64,000 nucleotides of DNA from Paracentrotus lividus (GCA_940671915.1 CALNVZ010001092.1:1-64000), one strand, 5' to 3'. Counted from the stretch's first letter, positions 1 through 11,027 are shown. Program-made: numbers and translations. The notes: generated from the letters alone by a model not told the origin.

Positions 1-305
1 AGGGGGTATCTCACTGGTTGCGAACCCAGGCGAATTTACAGAGTGTTATATATAGAGAGGATCTACCAACGTTCTTTTGTGCTGCTTTGTTAGACAAGCA
101 TAAAGGGGTTATCTCGTTGTATCAGAATGGCATGTTTTCTTTAGCGATGCTTTGTAAGCCAAGCTCAAAGGGGTTATTGCATATTTTCTTTTGTGCTGCT
201 TATGCTAGGTTCACACTGCCGATCTGATCAACTCGATCAAGCCCGATCACCATATTTGGGAGCATTTTGGCTTGGTCGGCAATGGTCGGGAAGGGTGATC
301 GGGGT

Positions 306-342
306 CAATCTACCTTGATCTACCTTGATCTACCTTGATCGG
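306..342 (+). repeat. Short tandem repeat TGATCTACCT
   Basis: Three consecutive copies of TTGATCTACC lie inside the left subterminal zone of the Harbinger-like element and add to its GATC-rich motif set. Confidence 0.7.
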
Positions 343-353
343 CCTCACTCGCC

Positions 354-401
354 CTTCCTACTCGATATTTTTTGACATGTCAAAAAATATCGAGTAGGAA
401 G
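354..401. repeat. Perfect 48-bp palindrome
   Basis: The sequence reads the same on both strands, centred between 377 and 378 in GACATGTC, with arms starting CTTCCTACTCGATATTTT. There is no loop. It lies in the left subterminal region of the Harbinger-like element and includes the TACTCGAT word common there. It could extrude a cruciform or be a product of inverted duplication. Confidence 0.9.
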
Positions 402-1070
402 CCCGAGCTTCAGCAGGTCGGGTAGTGATCGAGAAGAGGTCGAGTCGATCGGAAACCGGTCGTATAATGAATCTAGTTTGGTCGGGATGATTTCCTCCCG
501 ATCTGCAGTTCCCGATCAACCCGATTCATACTCGATTCATACTCGATACTACACGATGGGTTTCCAATCATCTCGATTAAGATTTTTTCACAGCCCGACC
601 TCAGGTTCAGGGCAGCTATTGATCTCTCCGACCGAACTCGATCACGACTCGACCTATATTCGACCACATTCGATCACATCCCGATATACTTCTCAATCGC
701 ACTCGGACAATAGTCGAACACATGCTGCTTATTTGTTTGAGGTTGTGTTTGATATAAAATACAAGAAATCAAGAAATTTTATTCTAAACTATAGGACTAT
801 CATTATTCTAAATGTGAAGATGAATCAATGTCGAAACAACATGAGCAAGGATTGTATAATTATATGCCATGGCGGGGCGGACAGGCTTATTTAATTTACT
901 AAGGTCGAGCATAGCAAAACAGAAACATGTCTTCCTACCCTCCTTGATCCGCTCCTTAGAATTATCCAAAATATTAATTTCCATTTTGATAAACTATGTT
1001 TCCTTATAGTATTAATAATATGACAGGTATAATGTTTATTTGCCTTCTTTTCATTTTTACATAATATATA

Positions 1071-1260
1071 CAGTGCGTCCGCAAAAAGAACTATACATTT
1101 TTGACAAGGCTACGAAATTGAAAATAAGTGATTCTTGTTTTGATGTATATAAAGCTCATATCCTCAACTATCATTATGACACAAAAAAAATCCGAAAATA
1201 AAAAATTCTTCAGTGAACAATGCCCACTTTTATGAGTGGCGCCAAAGGGGGATGGGTGGC
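1071..1260 (+). mobile_element. Mariner-like element, solitary left end
   Basis: It starts CAGTGCGTCC after a TA and is similar along its length to the left 180 bp of the element at 1586. Shared blocks include AAAAAGAACTA, AAGCTCATATCCT, AACTATCATTATGACA and CAGTGANCAATGCCCACTTTT. No matching right end lies before 1586, so it is a truncated or rearranged relative. Confidence 0.6.
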
Positions 1261-2125
1261 ATAAAGTGGGTAGTCGACCGTTCGCTTTTAAGTTGAAAAA
1301 ATAAAAGCTCGATCAGTTTTTATGTTAATGCAGTACAATGAAATGTGCCAATGTTTATTTAGAAAAGAAAAAAAAAAAAGAATGCCTAACAGGATCGAAA
1401 TAAAGTACCTCAATACTTTTAGGATTCTTAGATATTTCGTTTTATAGCGGTCCCCCTTTTTTCTTTTTTTTTTTGTTGTTGAAAAATGAAGGTAAATGAA
1501 AGAAAAAGGCGGTAAAACTAGCACAGGGATTTATTATTTTTCTTTAATTCATAATGTTTAATGATAGCTGTTCAAAACGCTTATACAGTGCGTCCCAAAA
1601 AGAACTACACACTTTTCAAATGGCTATCAAATAAAAAAAGATATGATTCTTGGAGAAAAGGTTTATATGGATAAAAAGCTCATATCCTGAACTATCATTA
1701 TGACAGAAGAAATTCCGAAAATGACGCATTCTTCAGTGAGCAATGCCCACTTTTGCAAAGGACACAAAAATAAGCCTGCGCAGGAATTCGCTATTCACTT
1801 CTCATCTTTGTATGGCATGCCAGGATGAAATCAAACAATAATGGAATAAATCCGCTAACATAAAATATTATACCGAAAGTCAGAAATAAACATTCAGTGT
1901 TATCCCAAATGTTATTTTTATTTTTTTTACCGGTTTGTTTTCATGTCATTGATTTTTGCTTTGACTTCGGTTTATTTTTTTTCTTAAAGTTTGTTGCCCG
2001 ATTTATTCCATTATTAGTTGAATCCCTAATGGCGTGCCATACAAAGGTGATAAATGAATAGAGAATTACTGTGCATGCTAATATTTATGTCCTTCACAAA
2101 AGTGGGCATTGCTCACTGAAGATTG

Positions 2126-2185
2126 CGTTATTTTGGAATTGTTTGTGTCATAAATCATTATGACACAAACAATTCCAAAATAACG
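2126..2185. repeat. Hairpin: 28-bp perfect arms, 4-nt loop
   Basis: Arms 2126-2153 and 2158-2185 are exact reverse complements around the loop ATCA. The hairpin forms part of the palindromic core of the mariner-like element. Confidence 0.9.
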
Positions 2186-2206
2186 TTGAGGATATGAGCT
2201 ATATAA

Positions 2207-2797
2207 ACACTGTTCGAAGGCGGTTTAAAAATTTCGCTGTTTAAAAAAATGTTGGTTTTAAAGTTATACATTCTTGTTTAATATTTAAACATTTGTTGTT
2301 TAAAACCGGAAATGAGGTTTTATAGCCTTAGACAAGACCTGTTTAAAGATTAGAGTTTAGATATTAAACAGTTTTGTTCAAAAAAAAAAAAGGCTGAAGG
2401 CAAAGTCACGTGACAGTCATGAGCTAATGCATCACTCGTTACATGCAAGGAAAAATCGGGCGACCATTAATCATGGCGAAGGACTGATGCCTCACACATT
2501 AACCGAGTGTATATTATGTACTGATGTGCTGGCTCAGTGGATAGAGCGTCTGCCTTCTATTCGAAGGGTTTGTAAGTTCATTACCGGCTGCGTAAACCAA
2601 AAGTTGGAGCGTTTTTTATTTTAGAGAGAAGCGTTAAACAATACAGTTGATATTTTAAAACAACCATTAAACAGCATGTTGTTTAAACTTTTGTAACAAC
2701 AAGAGTGTTAAAGTTTGAAACAACTTTGTGCGATTCACCGTTTAACACGCAGTTGTTGAAGATTTTAAACAACTTGTTTAATTTTTTCTAACAGTGT
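2207..2797. mobile_element. Small nested element rich in GTTTAAA words
   Basis: The ends ACACTGTT and AACAGTGT are inverted copies. The interior repeats TGTTTAAA / TTTAAACA words in both orientations over most of its length. It interrupts the mariner-like element (host sequence resumes near 2798 with TACGTCAAAAG). No clean duplication is visible. A tRNA-like segment lies inside. A shorter sequence with the same word style is at 59408-59612. Confidence 0.5.
2524..2600 (+). tRNA. tRNA-derived sequence (degenerate; SINE head or pseudogene)
   Basis: A clear pol III A box, TGGCTCAGTGG (2530-2540), is followed by ATAGAGCG as in many tRNA D-arms and by a weakened B box, GTTCATTACC (2576-2585), at about tRNA spacing. 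The acceptor ends do not pair well. I read it as a tRNA-derived remnant, not a working tRNA gene. Confidence 0.5.
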
Positions 2798-3481
2798 ACG
2801 TCAAAAGTTTTTTCCCAAAGAACCACATATTTTTTTTTAAAACTTGGTAGCCATTTCAAAAGTGTATATTCGTTTTGGGACGCACTGTAGTATAAAATTA
2901 CTGCAATGCGGCAAATCGTTAACGAAATTGAAAAGATTCTTGTTCATCCGACCCCTCAATAATTATAATTATAAACAATTATTTTTTAACCAACTTCTTC
3001 CTAAATTGTCCTTGTCAATCATATATACAAAGATATCAATTAAATTCATTTTGAGACTTCTTCCTTTTTAAAGGACAACTTCTACCACTTCGCCCAAAAG
3101 TGCAAATCATTTAATTCCACCTCGAAAACAAAGATCTTTCCTACAAAACGGAAAAAGAATATGAAGCTTGTCCTAGACTGTCAATCTACTCGGATGAAAA
3201 TCGTGTAGATGTCTAGTTTGTCGGGAAGAGGTCGAGTATTGATCGTGTAATGATCGTGTATACATCGAATCAAATCGAAGTAATCGAGTATTGATCGTGG
3301 TGGTTATCGAGGGAGATCGGACATCATCGTGTATGGATCGTAAACGATCGAACAGGGGATCGAAGGGCTCGTGTAGTTACCCGATCAAAGCACTTGTCGA
3401 GAATGATCGGGGGAAAATTGATGTTTTTACCTGGTCGGTTCGATCGAGTTGATCAGATCGGCAGTGTGAACCTAGCATTAG

Positions 3482-3700
3482 ATTAGGCAAGCTCAATAGA
3501 GTTATCTAACTGTATCAACATGGCATGTTTTCTTTTGTACTTGCCTTGTTAGGCAAGCACAAAGGGGTTGTACTGAATGATCATGGCATGTTTTCTTTTG
3601 TAGGCCTACTGCCTTGTTAGGCAAGTACAGGTGGGTTATTATTGTATGGTATTGGCATGTTTTCTTGTACTGCTTTTTTATGCAATCACAAAGCAGGGGC
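3482..3700. repeat. Tandem repeat of about 70 bp, interrupted by the Harbinger-like insertion
   Basis: Units share the words GGCATGTTTTCTTTTGT, a GCCTTGTTAGGCAAG-like block and CAAAGGGGTT. About three degenerate units lie here and about two more at 60-199. The 203-3477 insertion falls between them and splits one array. Confidence 0.65.
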
Positions 3701-4722
3701 CGTGGAGGCGTTTTGAAAGTAGAGGAGCTGAGCCGAAGGGGGGGGGGGGCTGAAGAGACTAGAAATGACAAATGCATGGTCATTTTTTGCAATTTTGTAC
3801 ACGTGTGCTGAGAACTGAAGTGGGGGCTGAAACCCCCCCCCCCAAGCACCCCGGCTCCACAGCCCCCTCGAAGGGGGTAATTTCACTGAATTGTGAACAC
3901 ATATCAATGAAACAAGTCATTTTTTGCTTCGTTTTGGTTCGTGTAGGTACGTTGGGTGCGTGTGTTGCCAAAAGTGAGATATTGATTGTCAATTATGCAG
4001 TCATGGGTGCAGAGATAAAAAAAACAAAATGATAACAATAATATGGAAATGATAATAGTAATGATAATTGAAAAAGAAAATGACTACCAGCTCAATTACC
4101 CCCAACTCCCAGCCACGCCCGAAGTGAAATCTGAATGTTTTATTTGCGTTTATTGTTAATGACAATACCAATCAACATGATCAAAGACACTATATACGCT
4201 GGATTATATTATTATTTTCAAACATATTTTTAGAAATTATATTTTTTTCATCGAGTAATTTCTTATCCGATTCAAATTTATGTTGACCCTTTCCATATAT
4301 ATTTTAGTTATATCAGTAAACCTATTTATATGTATATTCAACCATTTTTACACACAGAATTATGCACTTGCAATCGATCATAAATAAATTCGCCTAGAAA
4401 TTTGAACATGTTCAAAACTTTTTGGCGAATTATTTTCAAAAGAATTATTCAGGCCTATCGAAAGGAATGTGGTTGAAACCAAGATCGATCACTTCATGCC
4501 CCAATGCAGGACAAAAAGAATTCCTGTATTTCGACTACATTCATTTCAGAAGTTCGCTACATTCCAAAATATACTCATTGTCCGCGAAAACACATAAAAA
4601 AGAAAATGCCTCACATCAAAAAGCCTACCTTACTGATCGAGGTGGATTAGGCATTCTATGTATACGAAAATCTCTAAATTCGCCCTGTTCGCAAACGTTC
4701 GCAACTCAGTGAGATACCCCCT

Positions 4723-5149
4723 TTACTCCTTCGAGCACATTCGTAGTAAAATTCAATTTTGTAATCGATCATAAAGCAATAATTATGATTTTTGGTAATT
4801 AGTTCGAGTTTTAATCATGCTTCTTTTCTAAAACAGTATCAAATACTTTACACAAGTTTTTTTTTAACAAAATAATTTGAAAACACTTGAATTAAAAAGT
4901 GCAATAAAGGAATAAGCGTGCAATTTATCAAAAAAGAATTTAACAAAATTTAAACCATGACACAAATGTTTTATCAAAAATATAATAATATGGGAAAACA
5001 TCTTACGTTAAATCGAAATATTGCTCAATGTGCTCTGGGCATTTCGCCCATAGAGCTGGAGGAGAAACTGATGACTTATGAGCCATAGGAAAGATTTATA
5101 TGCTATGTGTTATCTCCGGTGCATCCATTGATATTTCATTGTTGGTATT
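4723..5149. other. AT-rich stretch without recognised feature
   Basis: No ORF, TIR or repeat was recognised between the outer nested element and the CACAGTGTG cluster. Confidence 0.5.
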
Positions 5150-5615
5150 TCACAATGTGGACAGTATTAAATCAGAGCGTTTCTACAGTGTGATTTGAGT
5201 TTCACAGTTTGATTTTTGTTTCACATTGTTGATGGGTTTCACAGTGTGGTCTTTCACAGTGTGAGTGTTTCACAGTGTGGAAGTTTCACAATGTGAACTT
5301 CCACAATGTTAAATTGGGGCGTTTTTCACAGTGTGGTCGCGTTGTTCCACACTGTGGTTCACAGTGTGATTCTCTGGTTATCCACACTGTGAATTAGCGT
5401 GTTTCACAGTGTGAATCTCCGGTTATCCACACTGTGAATCAGCGTGTTTCACAGTGTGGCCACAAGTCTGAATCCCCGGTTATCCACACTGTGACCACAG
5501 TGTGGTTCACAGTGTGATCACAATGTGAAAACGCCCCAATTTAACATTGTGGAGCAGACTATGAACCAAAATGTGAAACACAGTGTGATTCACACTGTGT
5601 TTCACATTGTGAATG
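5150..5615. repeat. Cluster of CACAGTGTG / CACACTGTG words with inverted-repeat core
   Basis: About ten exact CACAGTGTG and five exact CACACTGTG (the reverse complement) occur in roughly 400 bp, together with variants such as TTTCACAATGTG and TTCACATTGTG. Repeated phrases such as GGTTATCCACACTGTGAAT and CGTGTTTCACAGTGTG show partial tandem duplication. The core is bounded by inverted arms (about 5301-5336 and 5519-5552) containing AAATTGGGGCGTTTT and its complement. It may be a fold-back element or a clustered protein-binding motif; I cannot assign a family. Confidence 0.75.
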
Positions 5616-5648
5616 AGTGTGTTCTTTCCAGCAGGGATAAGAGGGTGA

Positions 5649-5815
5649 TCTTAAACTTAGGGGCGCCAAATTGATTTTAAAATCAGAGAGGTGCACCAAA
5701 TCGTCTCAACTAAAGGGGCATCAAATCGATCTTAAACTTAAGGGGCGCCAAAGCACTTTTGAAATTAAGGAGCGCCAAATTTACCTGAAACTACGGGGCA
5801 CTAAATTATTGATAA
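5649..5815. repeat. Tandem repeat of about 29 bp, about six units
   Basis: Units follow the pattern TTAAACTTAGGGGCGCCAAAT with point changes: GGGGCGCCAAA, GAGGTGCACCAAA, GGGGCATCAAA, GGAGCGCCAAA, GGGGCACTAAA. The core carries the GGCGCC palindrome in several units. Confidence 0.75.
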
Positions 5816-6668
5816 GAAAATTGAAAAATTGAAGGAAAATTTTTTTTTACCCTTCACGCTCACATTTGTTCTGCTCAAAGGCGTAATACATTTTTGTTTT
5901 CTTCATGGAAAGCACTATTTAGAAAATAAACAAATATGGAATTAAAGTGCCCTATGTTATTGTAATTATACAAGACAAAATAAAAAAGGGCTTTATTTAC
6001 ATGCTCACTTACCATTTTAGCTGTAGACTTAAGTTTTACTAGTGAGGAGGGGAAGCGGGCTGTGAAATCCTGGACAAGCGCATAAAAACTTGAAAAATCC
6101 TATATTATTGATTAAGAACCCACCAACATCTATCCAAATTCAATTCACTGGATGAATACAAATCAAAACACAATGAAATAAAGAGAATTCAGTGTCAACA
6201 AAATACCCCTTGAACACCAAATTTCTCAAAATTCCATTTTGTCCTCATTGTTTAGTTGATGGTAGCATACTGATTACAAAAAAAGTTCTAGGAAACTCAT
6301 TCAGTTAAAAGCACGAATAAAAAAATTTAAAAAAAAAAAAAAAACGACAGGGGTATGAACAATTTTGCGGAAAACTGTATATGTTTTCACATTATATTTA
6401 TATGTATATGGTCGATTCCAGCGAAAAGTGTACACGGTGTTTTTGATCATGTTCAGGCCAATAAAAAAATCAAAAAAAAAAAAATGTAGGAACCTCAATT
6501 TTGCGTTTTATATATCCGCACCGGTGAACTTATTTCTGCCGCATTTGTTCCAACTTCATTTGAAGTGAACTTTTTTTTAACGATTTAAAAACATGCCATT
6601 TTTTGCCATTTTTGGAGAATTTTTTTTTTTTTTTTCGCGAACAAACTTTTAAAAGAAAATTATCAAAT
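5816..6668. other. AT-rich, homopolymer-rich stretch
   Basis: Only A/T runs stand out (for example 6328-6344, 6472-6484, 6617-6634). Short ORFs over the A/T runs have biased low-complexity content and are not credible genes. Confidence 0.5.
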
Positions 6669-6904
6669 AATTTAGATTCAAGTTGTATTTTAGGATGGCA
6701 CACATCTCAGGAGAAATTGTACTAAATTTGAATAATATAGGGCAATCCAAACAATCTCTGGAATTTTTTTTCGAGTGGTAAATTTTAATTTAGATTCAAG
6801 TTGTATTTTAGGATGGCACACATCTCAGGAGAAATTGTACCAAATTTGAATAATATAGGGCAATCCAAACAATCTCAGGAATTTTTTTTCGAGTGGTAAA
6901 TTTG
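6669..6904. repeat. 118-bp tandem duplication
   Basis: Units 6669-6786 and 6787-6904 start AATTTAGATTCAAGTTG and end at TCGAGTGGTAAATTT. They differ at only a few positions, so the duplication appears recent. Confidence 0.9.
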
Positions 6905-7276
6905 AATGTTACCTACGAATACAGCTTTTTTAAAAGCTTATAAACCATACTAGATGTAATGAAGTACGGCTGCCAATTGCCGTACAGAAGCGCCTCACCA
7001 TTCCCTATCGACATGCATTGTTCCCAATGACATTGCTTTCTCTGTTAATCTGGCAGAAGAGGTCAAAGGTCCGAAATTTTCGTGTGGTCAAAAAATTCAG
7101 TTACCTACGAATACACCTATAAACCATTGCCATTTCTATACCTTAAAAGATTAGTGACAAATATTGTAGGGAAAGTTGACAAACGATGTCTTACTGACGT
7201 GTGTAAAGTTTTATCATCCATGAACAATAAGTTTTTGAGATATTGCCTTATAAGTGCTGTATTCGTAGGTAACATT
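6905..7276. mobile_element. Putative MITE with 21-bp perfect TIRs ending in the TACGAATACA motif
   Basis: The 21-bp left end starting AATGTTACCTACGAATACAG is an exact reverse complement of 7256-7276. A further copy of GTTACCTACGAATACA sits inside (7100-7115). No clear target duplication is seen. The element abuts a second one at 7287 in head-to-head arrangement. Confidence 0.55.
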
Positions 7277-7286
7277 TGACATTCCG

Positions 7287-7694
7287 AATGTTACCTACGA
7301 ATACAAGTATGCATAGCGTGTTTCTGGCATATATTTTAGTAATCGTGAGACTACAATTACAAACTTTTGTAGTTTCATTTGTCATATAAATAGGATATTG
7401 TGTGATAATTTTCTTGTTTAGAATCTTATGTTTTCATTTTGTTTTGACATTTTCCTTATTAATGTAAAATAATTTATATTTTTAATTTTATTGTTGAGAA
7501 GTAATTTTCCTCTGAAACAATGTTATTATCAAGTTTAGTATATTTCATAGCGCTTATCAAGTGGGAAAACTCTTTCAAATTTAATTACCAAAAAAAAATA
7601 TAGCTTTTTATGAATAAATAAAAACATGGGATAGCAATTCCTGCGGTGGTGTCACGTGTATTCGTAGGTAACAATGTGTATTCGTAGGTAACAA
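7287..7694. mobile_element. Second putative MITE with the same termini
   Basis: It begins AATGTTACCTACGAATACA and is closed by two tandem copies of TGTATTCGTAGGTAAC at 7657-7672 and 7677-7692. With the end of the preceding element it forms 19-bp inverted arms (7258-7276 and 7287-7305) around a 10-nt spacer. The exact right boundary is unclear because of the doubled terminus. Confidence 0.45.
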
Positions 7695-9937
7695 TGTAAC
7701 ATAAACTGTCATTTTCGGCTTTACAATTAACCTCACATTGCTTTTTCTTTATTGGAAAGGGAGGAACAGTCCCAATAGATAATGGGGACATCGTTTGGAC
7801 CCAATAATATAAGTTATTTTATTGTATTGGTGATTATCAGATTTGAAGTAAAGTGTCCCAAATTATAGCTTATTGCATTATTTGGGATTAACAAATCTTT
7901 TTTTCCTATTTCATTCAAGGCAAGTTTGCCGATTGACACAATCTGTACATAACAGATGTGAATTAACCTTCTTTAATTTTATTTCAAAATACGAAATGCA
8001 TAATATTTACTGAGATGGATTTTCATTGCTTATAAAAAAAATAAAAACAAAACTAAACGTTGATTCTTTTACGACTAATACTTTTTTAGATTTCATTTAT
8101 CAGGTGTTTATGTTTCTTATTAATGAATTGCAATCTGGAGTTTCATACAAAGCAAACTTGCCCTCATTCTTAAGTTATCTTATAATTTCCAACTTGGGAT
8201 TATGGCGTATTTACTCAGACTCATAATTTCATAAGTTATCGAAACCATGTTGATTAAAGTAAAGTTGACTTCATTTTCATTTTTTATTTGTCATGAAAAG
8301 AAAATGATGTGACAGATGCAGACGTATAATGCTCTCTTTAATCATACAGTGCAGCAGAAATTCAATTGGTTGGGATATTCAGCCTGGATGTGTGTCATTG
8401 ACGTATTATATTCTCTCAAAATACTTTGATTTTGGTTACGTTGAGCGATAGGTTTTTAATTCTTTCCAATATTCATATCATATCAAGAAACAGTCAATTA
8501 TATTTTTAACATATGAATATTTTAACTCATAAACAGTTCAAGACACTCACTGTTACCCACAAATAGTATCATATGGAATAAGATAACAGAATGGAATAAT
8601 CATATATGCATGTAAGTGCCTAGATATATACGACGATACAATACAACATTTTTTTTATTATTTAAAAGAAGGGTATAATGAATATTTAGATTTAAAAATG
8701 AAATATAGCTAATTTGTTCATTTATGGTTTCATGCTTATGTAAATATGATATCAGAATAAACGTAATGAAAGAATGTCTATACCAGTTGGTTAATCATTA
8801 AAAAAAGAGCTCTACTTCTATAATGTAATGTTCGTTGAAAGACATTTGATTAACATTTTTTTTTTCGAATTGTGTTAAAGTATTTATATTAGACAGAAGA
8901 TATCGTATTCATTTTTTATTGTTGGATAGGGGCTGATGCTATTAATAAATATTCGCAATATATTATTCTCATGTGTGAATCTTTTAGTTTAGACGCTTAT
9001 CATTTTAATCGGTTTTTATGCTTGTTATCAAGCACAATGTTGAGAAAAATACATTACACTTACTAGTACCACATAATCTTAAACATACGATAAACAGGAC
9101 TCAAATATTGACGTTTTTGGTTAAAAGTTAGTGTTTCCCTAATACTTGGCAATATGTTCCCATATATATTGGCTGAGAAATATATTTTTCACAAGAAACA
9201 GTTAGTTTAATACCCCTACACGATTATTATATCACTTGGATTCAAACAAATTGTTTAAAATATACATGTAAGCCAGTTATACCTATTTTAACTACGAATA
9301 CATTAGCTGCTACCTACGAATACATATGTTTCTACCTCTTCTATAAACAAAAGTAATGGGCGGATTCCAATTTTTTTAGGGTTTTAATGAGGAGTCATTC
9401 TCTTTTCTCTCAGTAAGATATGACACATCTTAATTAGAGTTGTGAAGATTAAACAATGAAAACTGACACAGCCCCATGTTTATCAAACAGATTGTCTTAA
9501 AACTATAACTTTAATGAGATATGGCAAATACAAGGAAATTAGGAGCACAAGCCCTGCTCATACCGATTTTAACTATTATTGGAATCTTATTGATGGAATG
9601 GAATGACATATTTGGAAGGAAAATGTATATTAGGAGGCAAAATTCTGACCGTATCAAATTAGGGTACGTGTATTCGTAGGTAACATGCAAAAAATATGGT
9701 TTACTTTACCCCTCTGCCACAAAGTCTATTTAGGAGATTAAGCGTGGCAATTTATCACACGGATAGGTTGATATGTCGACTTTTAGTGGGTCAAAGGACT
9801 AAATCATCAAAGAGGTTCTAAATTTGGACTCAACTGTTTGGCCGTGGAATCGACCATATATTCTAAATTGTACAACCCAGTGGAAGATGAATTTCCTTAT
9901 TAGACCATGAGTGCTTTATCTTTATCTTTGTGTTATA
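7695..9937. other. AT-rich stretch with scattered TACGAATACA motif copies
   Basis: No ORF of substance is seen. Degenerate copies of the 16-mer occur at 9290-9303 and 9310-9324, and an exact copy at 9669-9684. The last copy could close a larger element that starts at 6905. Confidence 0.4.
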
Positions 9938-11025
9938 CAGTGTGTTCCTAAAAAAAGAGGACCGAAGTTCAAAGGTCAGTCATTCCAAAAGTATATGGTT
10001 TATTCTTGTGATTTGTTACNNNNNNNNNNNNNNNNNNNNNNNNNGTGTACAGAATAAATAAGAACTCATCAGCCTTTAATTTGAACATTTGCTGACGTCT
10101 AAATTGTAATGGGTCACAGATGTTAGGTGCCTTTGAGATAATACGCTACCAAAACCCCGTTTTTTTCCAAGTTTTTGGTTTGGGGTACGAAACACAAATT
10201 TTGTTAGTTTTTTGGTTTTTCATCGTTTTGGTAAGGTATTTTTTCACACCAAGGTTTCAATGAAATTCAATTCATTTTCACAAAGGACCACTGGCAATGA
10301 GATGCCACTATTATGGGGCCTCTGGAGTCGTGGTGACGTCGTGTGACGTCTGCTGAGACTTCAGGGCGTCGTGGGTAATCGAACAAAAGTCTGAAAAACA
10401 TGTCAATCCTGTTCGATTTCTTTTAAGTCGCTAGCAAGTTCCGACAAAGTTTCTGAGAAGTCGTGGGATACTTTCGTGCATTATTTAGGGGACGTCAGCG
10501 GCAACCCACCGAGGACGCACAGCAGAGACTGCTTGCCGTTCCTGAAAGAAGTTTACTAAAATATTGAACATGTTTGACATTTGTTTGTGTTTTCTCGCGA
10601 CTTCCTGGAGACTCAGGATCCGTCTCGCAGTGACCTCTCGAGACTCCAGAGACATCATAATTAAGCAACGCATCTCATTACCAGTGAGAAATCCACTTTA
10701 GCAAAGAAGAGATCACATTTCATTGTGAAACTTGCTGAAAGAGATCCAATACAACCAATTACTTAAGTAAGGTTTGTTTCATTACCGAAAAAACCACCAA
10801 ACTTCGAAAAACAACCGGGTATTGTACGCCTACGCCCTTTCAAAAGAGACCCAAACAATCTTTGACCATTTACACATTTGGACGTCAGCAATGTCTCAAA
10901 TTAAAGCTTGGATCCAAAGGTTACTTAAATAATTTTTTATTAGTAAACGAATCACAAGAATAAACCATATACTTTTGGAATGACTGACCTTTGAACTTCG
11001 GTCCTCTTTTTTAAGGAACACACTG
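9938..11025. mobile_element. Mariner-like fold-back element with TA duplication, containing the assembly gap
   Basis: The ends CAGTGTGTTCC and GGAACACACTG are flanked by TA (9936-9937 and 11026-11027). TIRs of about 85 bp include AGAGGACCGAAGTTCAAAGG and are nearly identical. Inverted similarity continues inward: CTTTAATTTGA near 10075 pairs near 10897, GCTGACGTC near 10091 pairs near 10882, and CAATGAGATGC near 10294 pairs with GCATCTCATTACC near 10670. The element is therefore largely one long palindrome. No transposase ORF is seen. Confidence 0.75.
10020..10044. other. Assembly gap of 25 N
   Basis: A fixed run of 25 N interrupts the left arm of the mariner-like fold-back, as expected where an inverted repeat is hard to assemble. 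True length is unknown. Confidence 0.99.
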
Positions 11026-11027
11026 TA

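Larger units (their letters stand above)
1586..2887. mobile_element. Mariner/Tc1-like element with TA duplication, split by an insertion
   Basis: The left end CAGTGCGTCCCAAAA and the right end, its reverse complement TTTTGGGACGCACTG, are both flanked by TA (1584-1585 and 2888-2889), the canonical mariner/Tc1 target. The block CAGTGAGCAATGCCCACTTT near 1734 returns inverted near 2098-2117, so the internal structure is also palindromic. The element at 2207-2797 is inserted in its right half. No transposase ORF is visible. Confidence 0.75.
203..3477. mobile_element. Harbinger-like non-autonomous element with TTA duplication
   Basis: Perfect TIRs of 36 bp (203-238 and 3442-3477) begin TGCTAGGTTCACACTGCC. 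The element is flanked on both sides by TTA (200-202 and 3478-3480), the 3-bp TWA duplication known for PIF/Harbinger transposons. The subterminal zones (about 240-720 and 3170-3450) are packed with GATCG, CGATC and TCGAG words in both orientations. The middle is occupied by mariner-like insertions. No DDE transposase or Myb-like ORF is seen. The boundaries are well supported; the superfamily rests on TSD length and sequence only. Confidence 0.75.
1..4722. mobile_element. Outer TIR element, non-autonomous, split by a nested insertion
   Basis: The first bases (AGGGGGTATCTCACTG, then GTTGCGAAC and GGCGAATTTA) recur as the reverse complement at 4675-4722, giving imperfect TIRs of about 45 bp with small indels. 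The left TIR starts at base 1, so the element or its duplication may extend beyond the window and no target-site duplication can be checked. Without the nested 203-3477 insertion the element would be about 1.45 kb. It holds a tandem repeat, a G/C-run stretch near 3735-3880 and AT-rich filler. No transposase ORF is visible, so it is taken as non-autonomous; the superfamily is unknown. Confidence 0.6.

Noticed and set aside
478..894. 138-codon plus-strand frame
   Set aside because: It lies in the GATCG-rich subterminal zone of the Harbinger-like element; serine/histidine-rich content arises from the TCGAT words.
2524..2600. Functional tRNA gene
   Set aside because: The A box is good, but the B box is degenerate and the acceptor stem does not pair; kept only as tRNA-derived. 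The same judgement applies to 45920-45990 and 27413-27480.
5150..5615. RAG recombination signal array
   Set aside because: Heptamer-like CACAGTG words are frequent, but no nonamer at 12 or 23 bp was seen; left as a point to test only.
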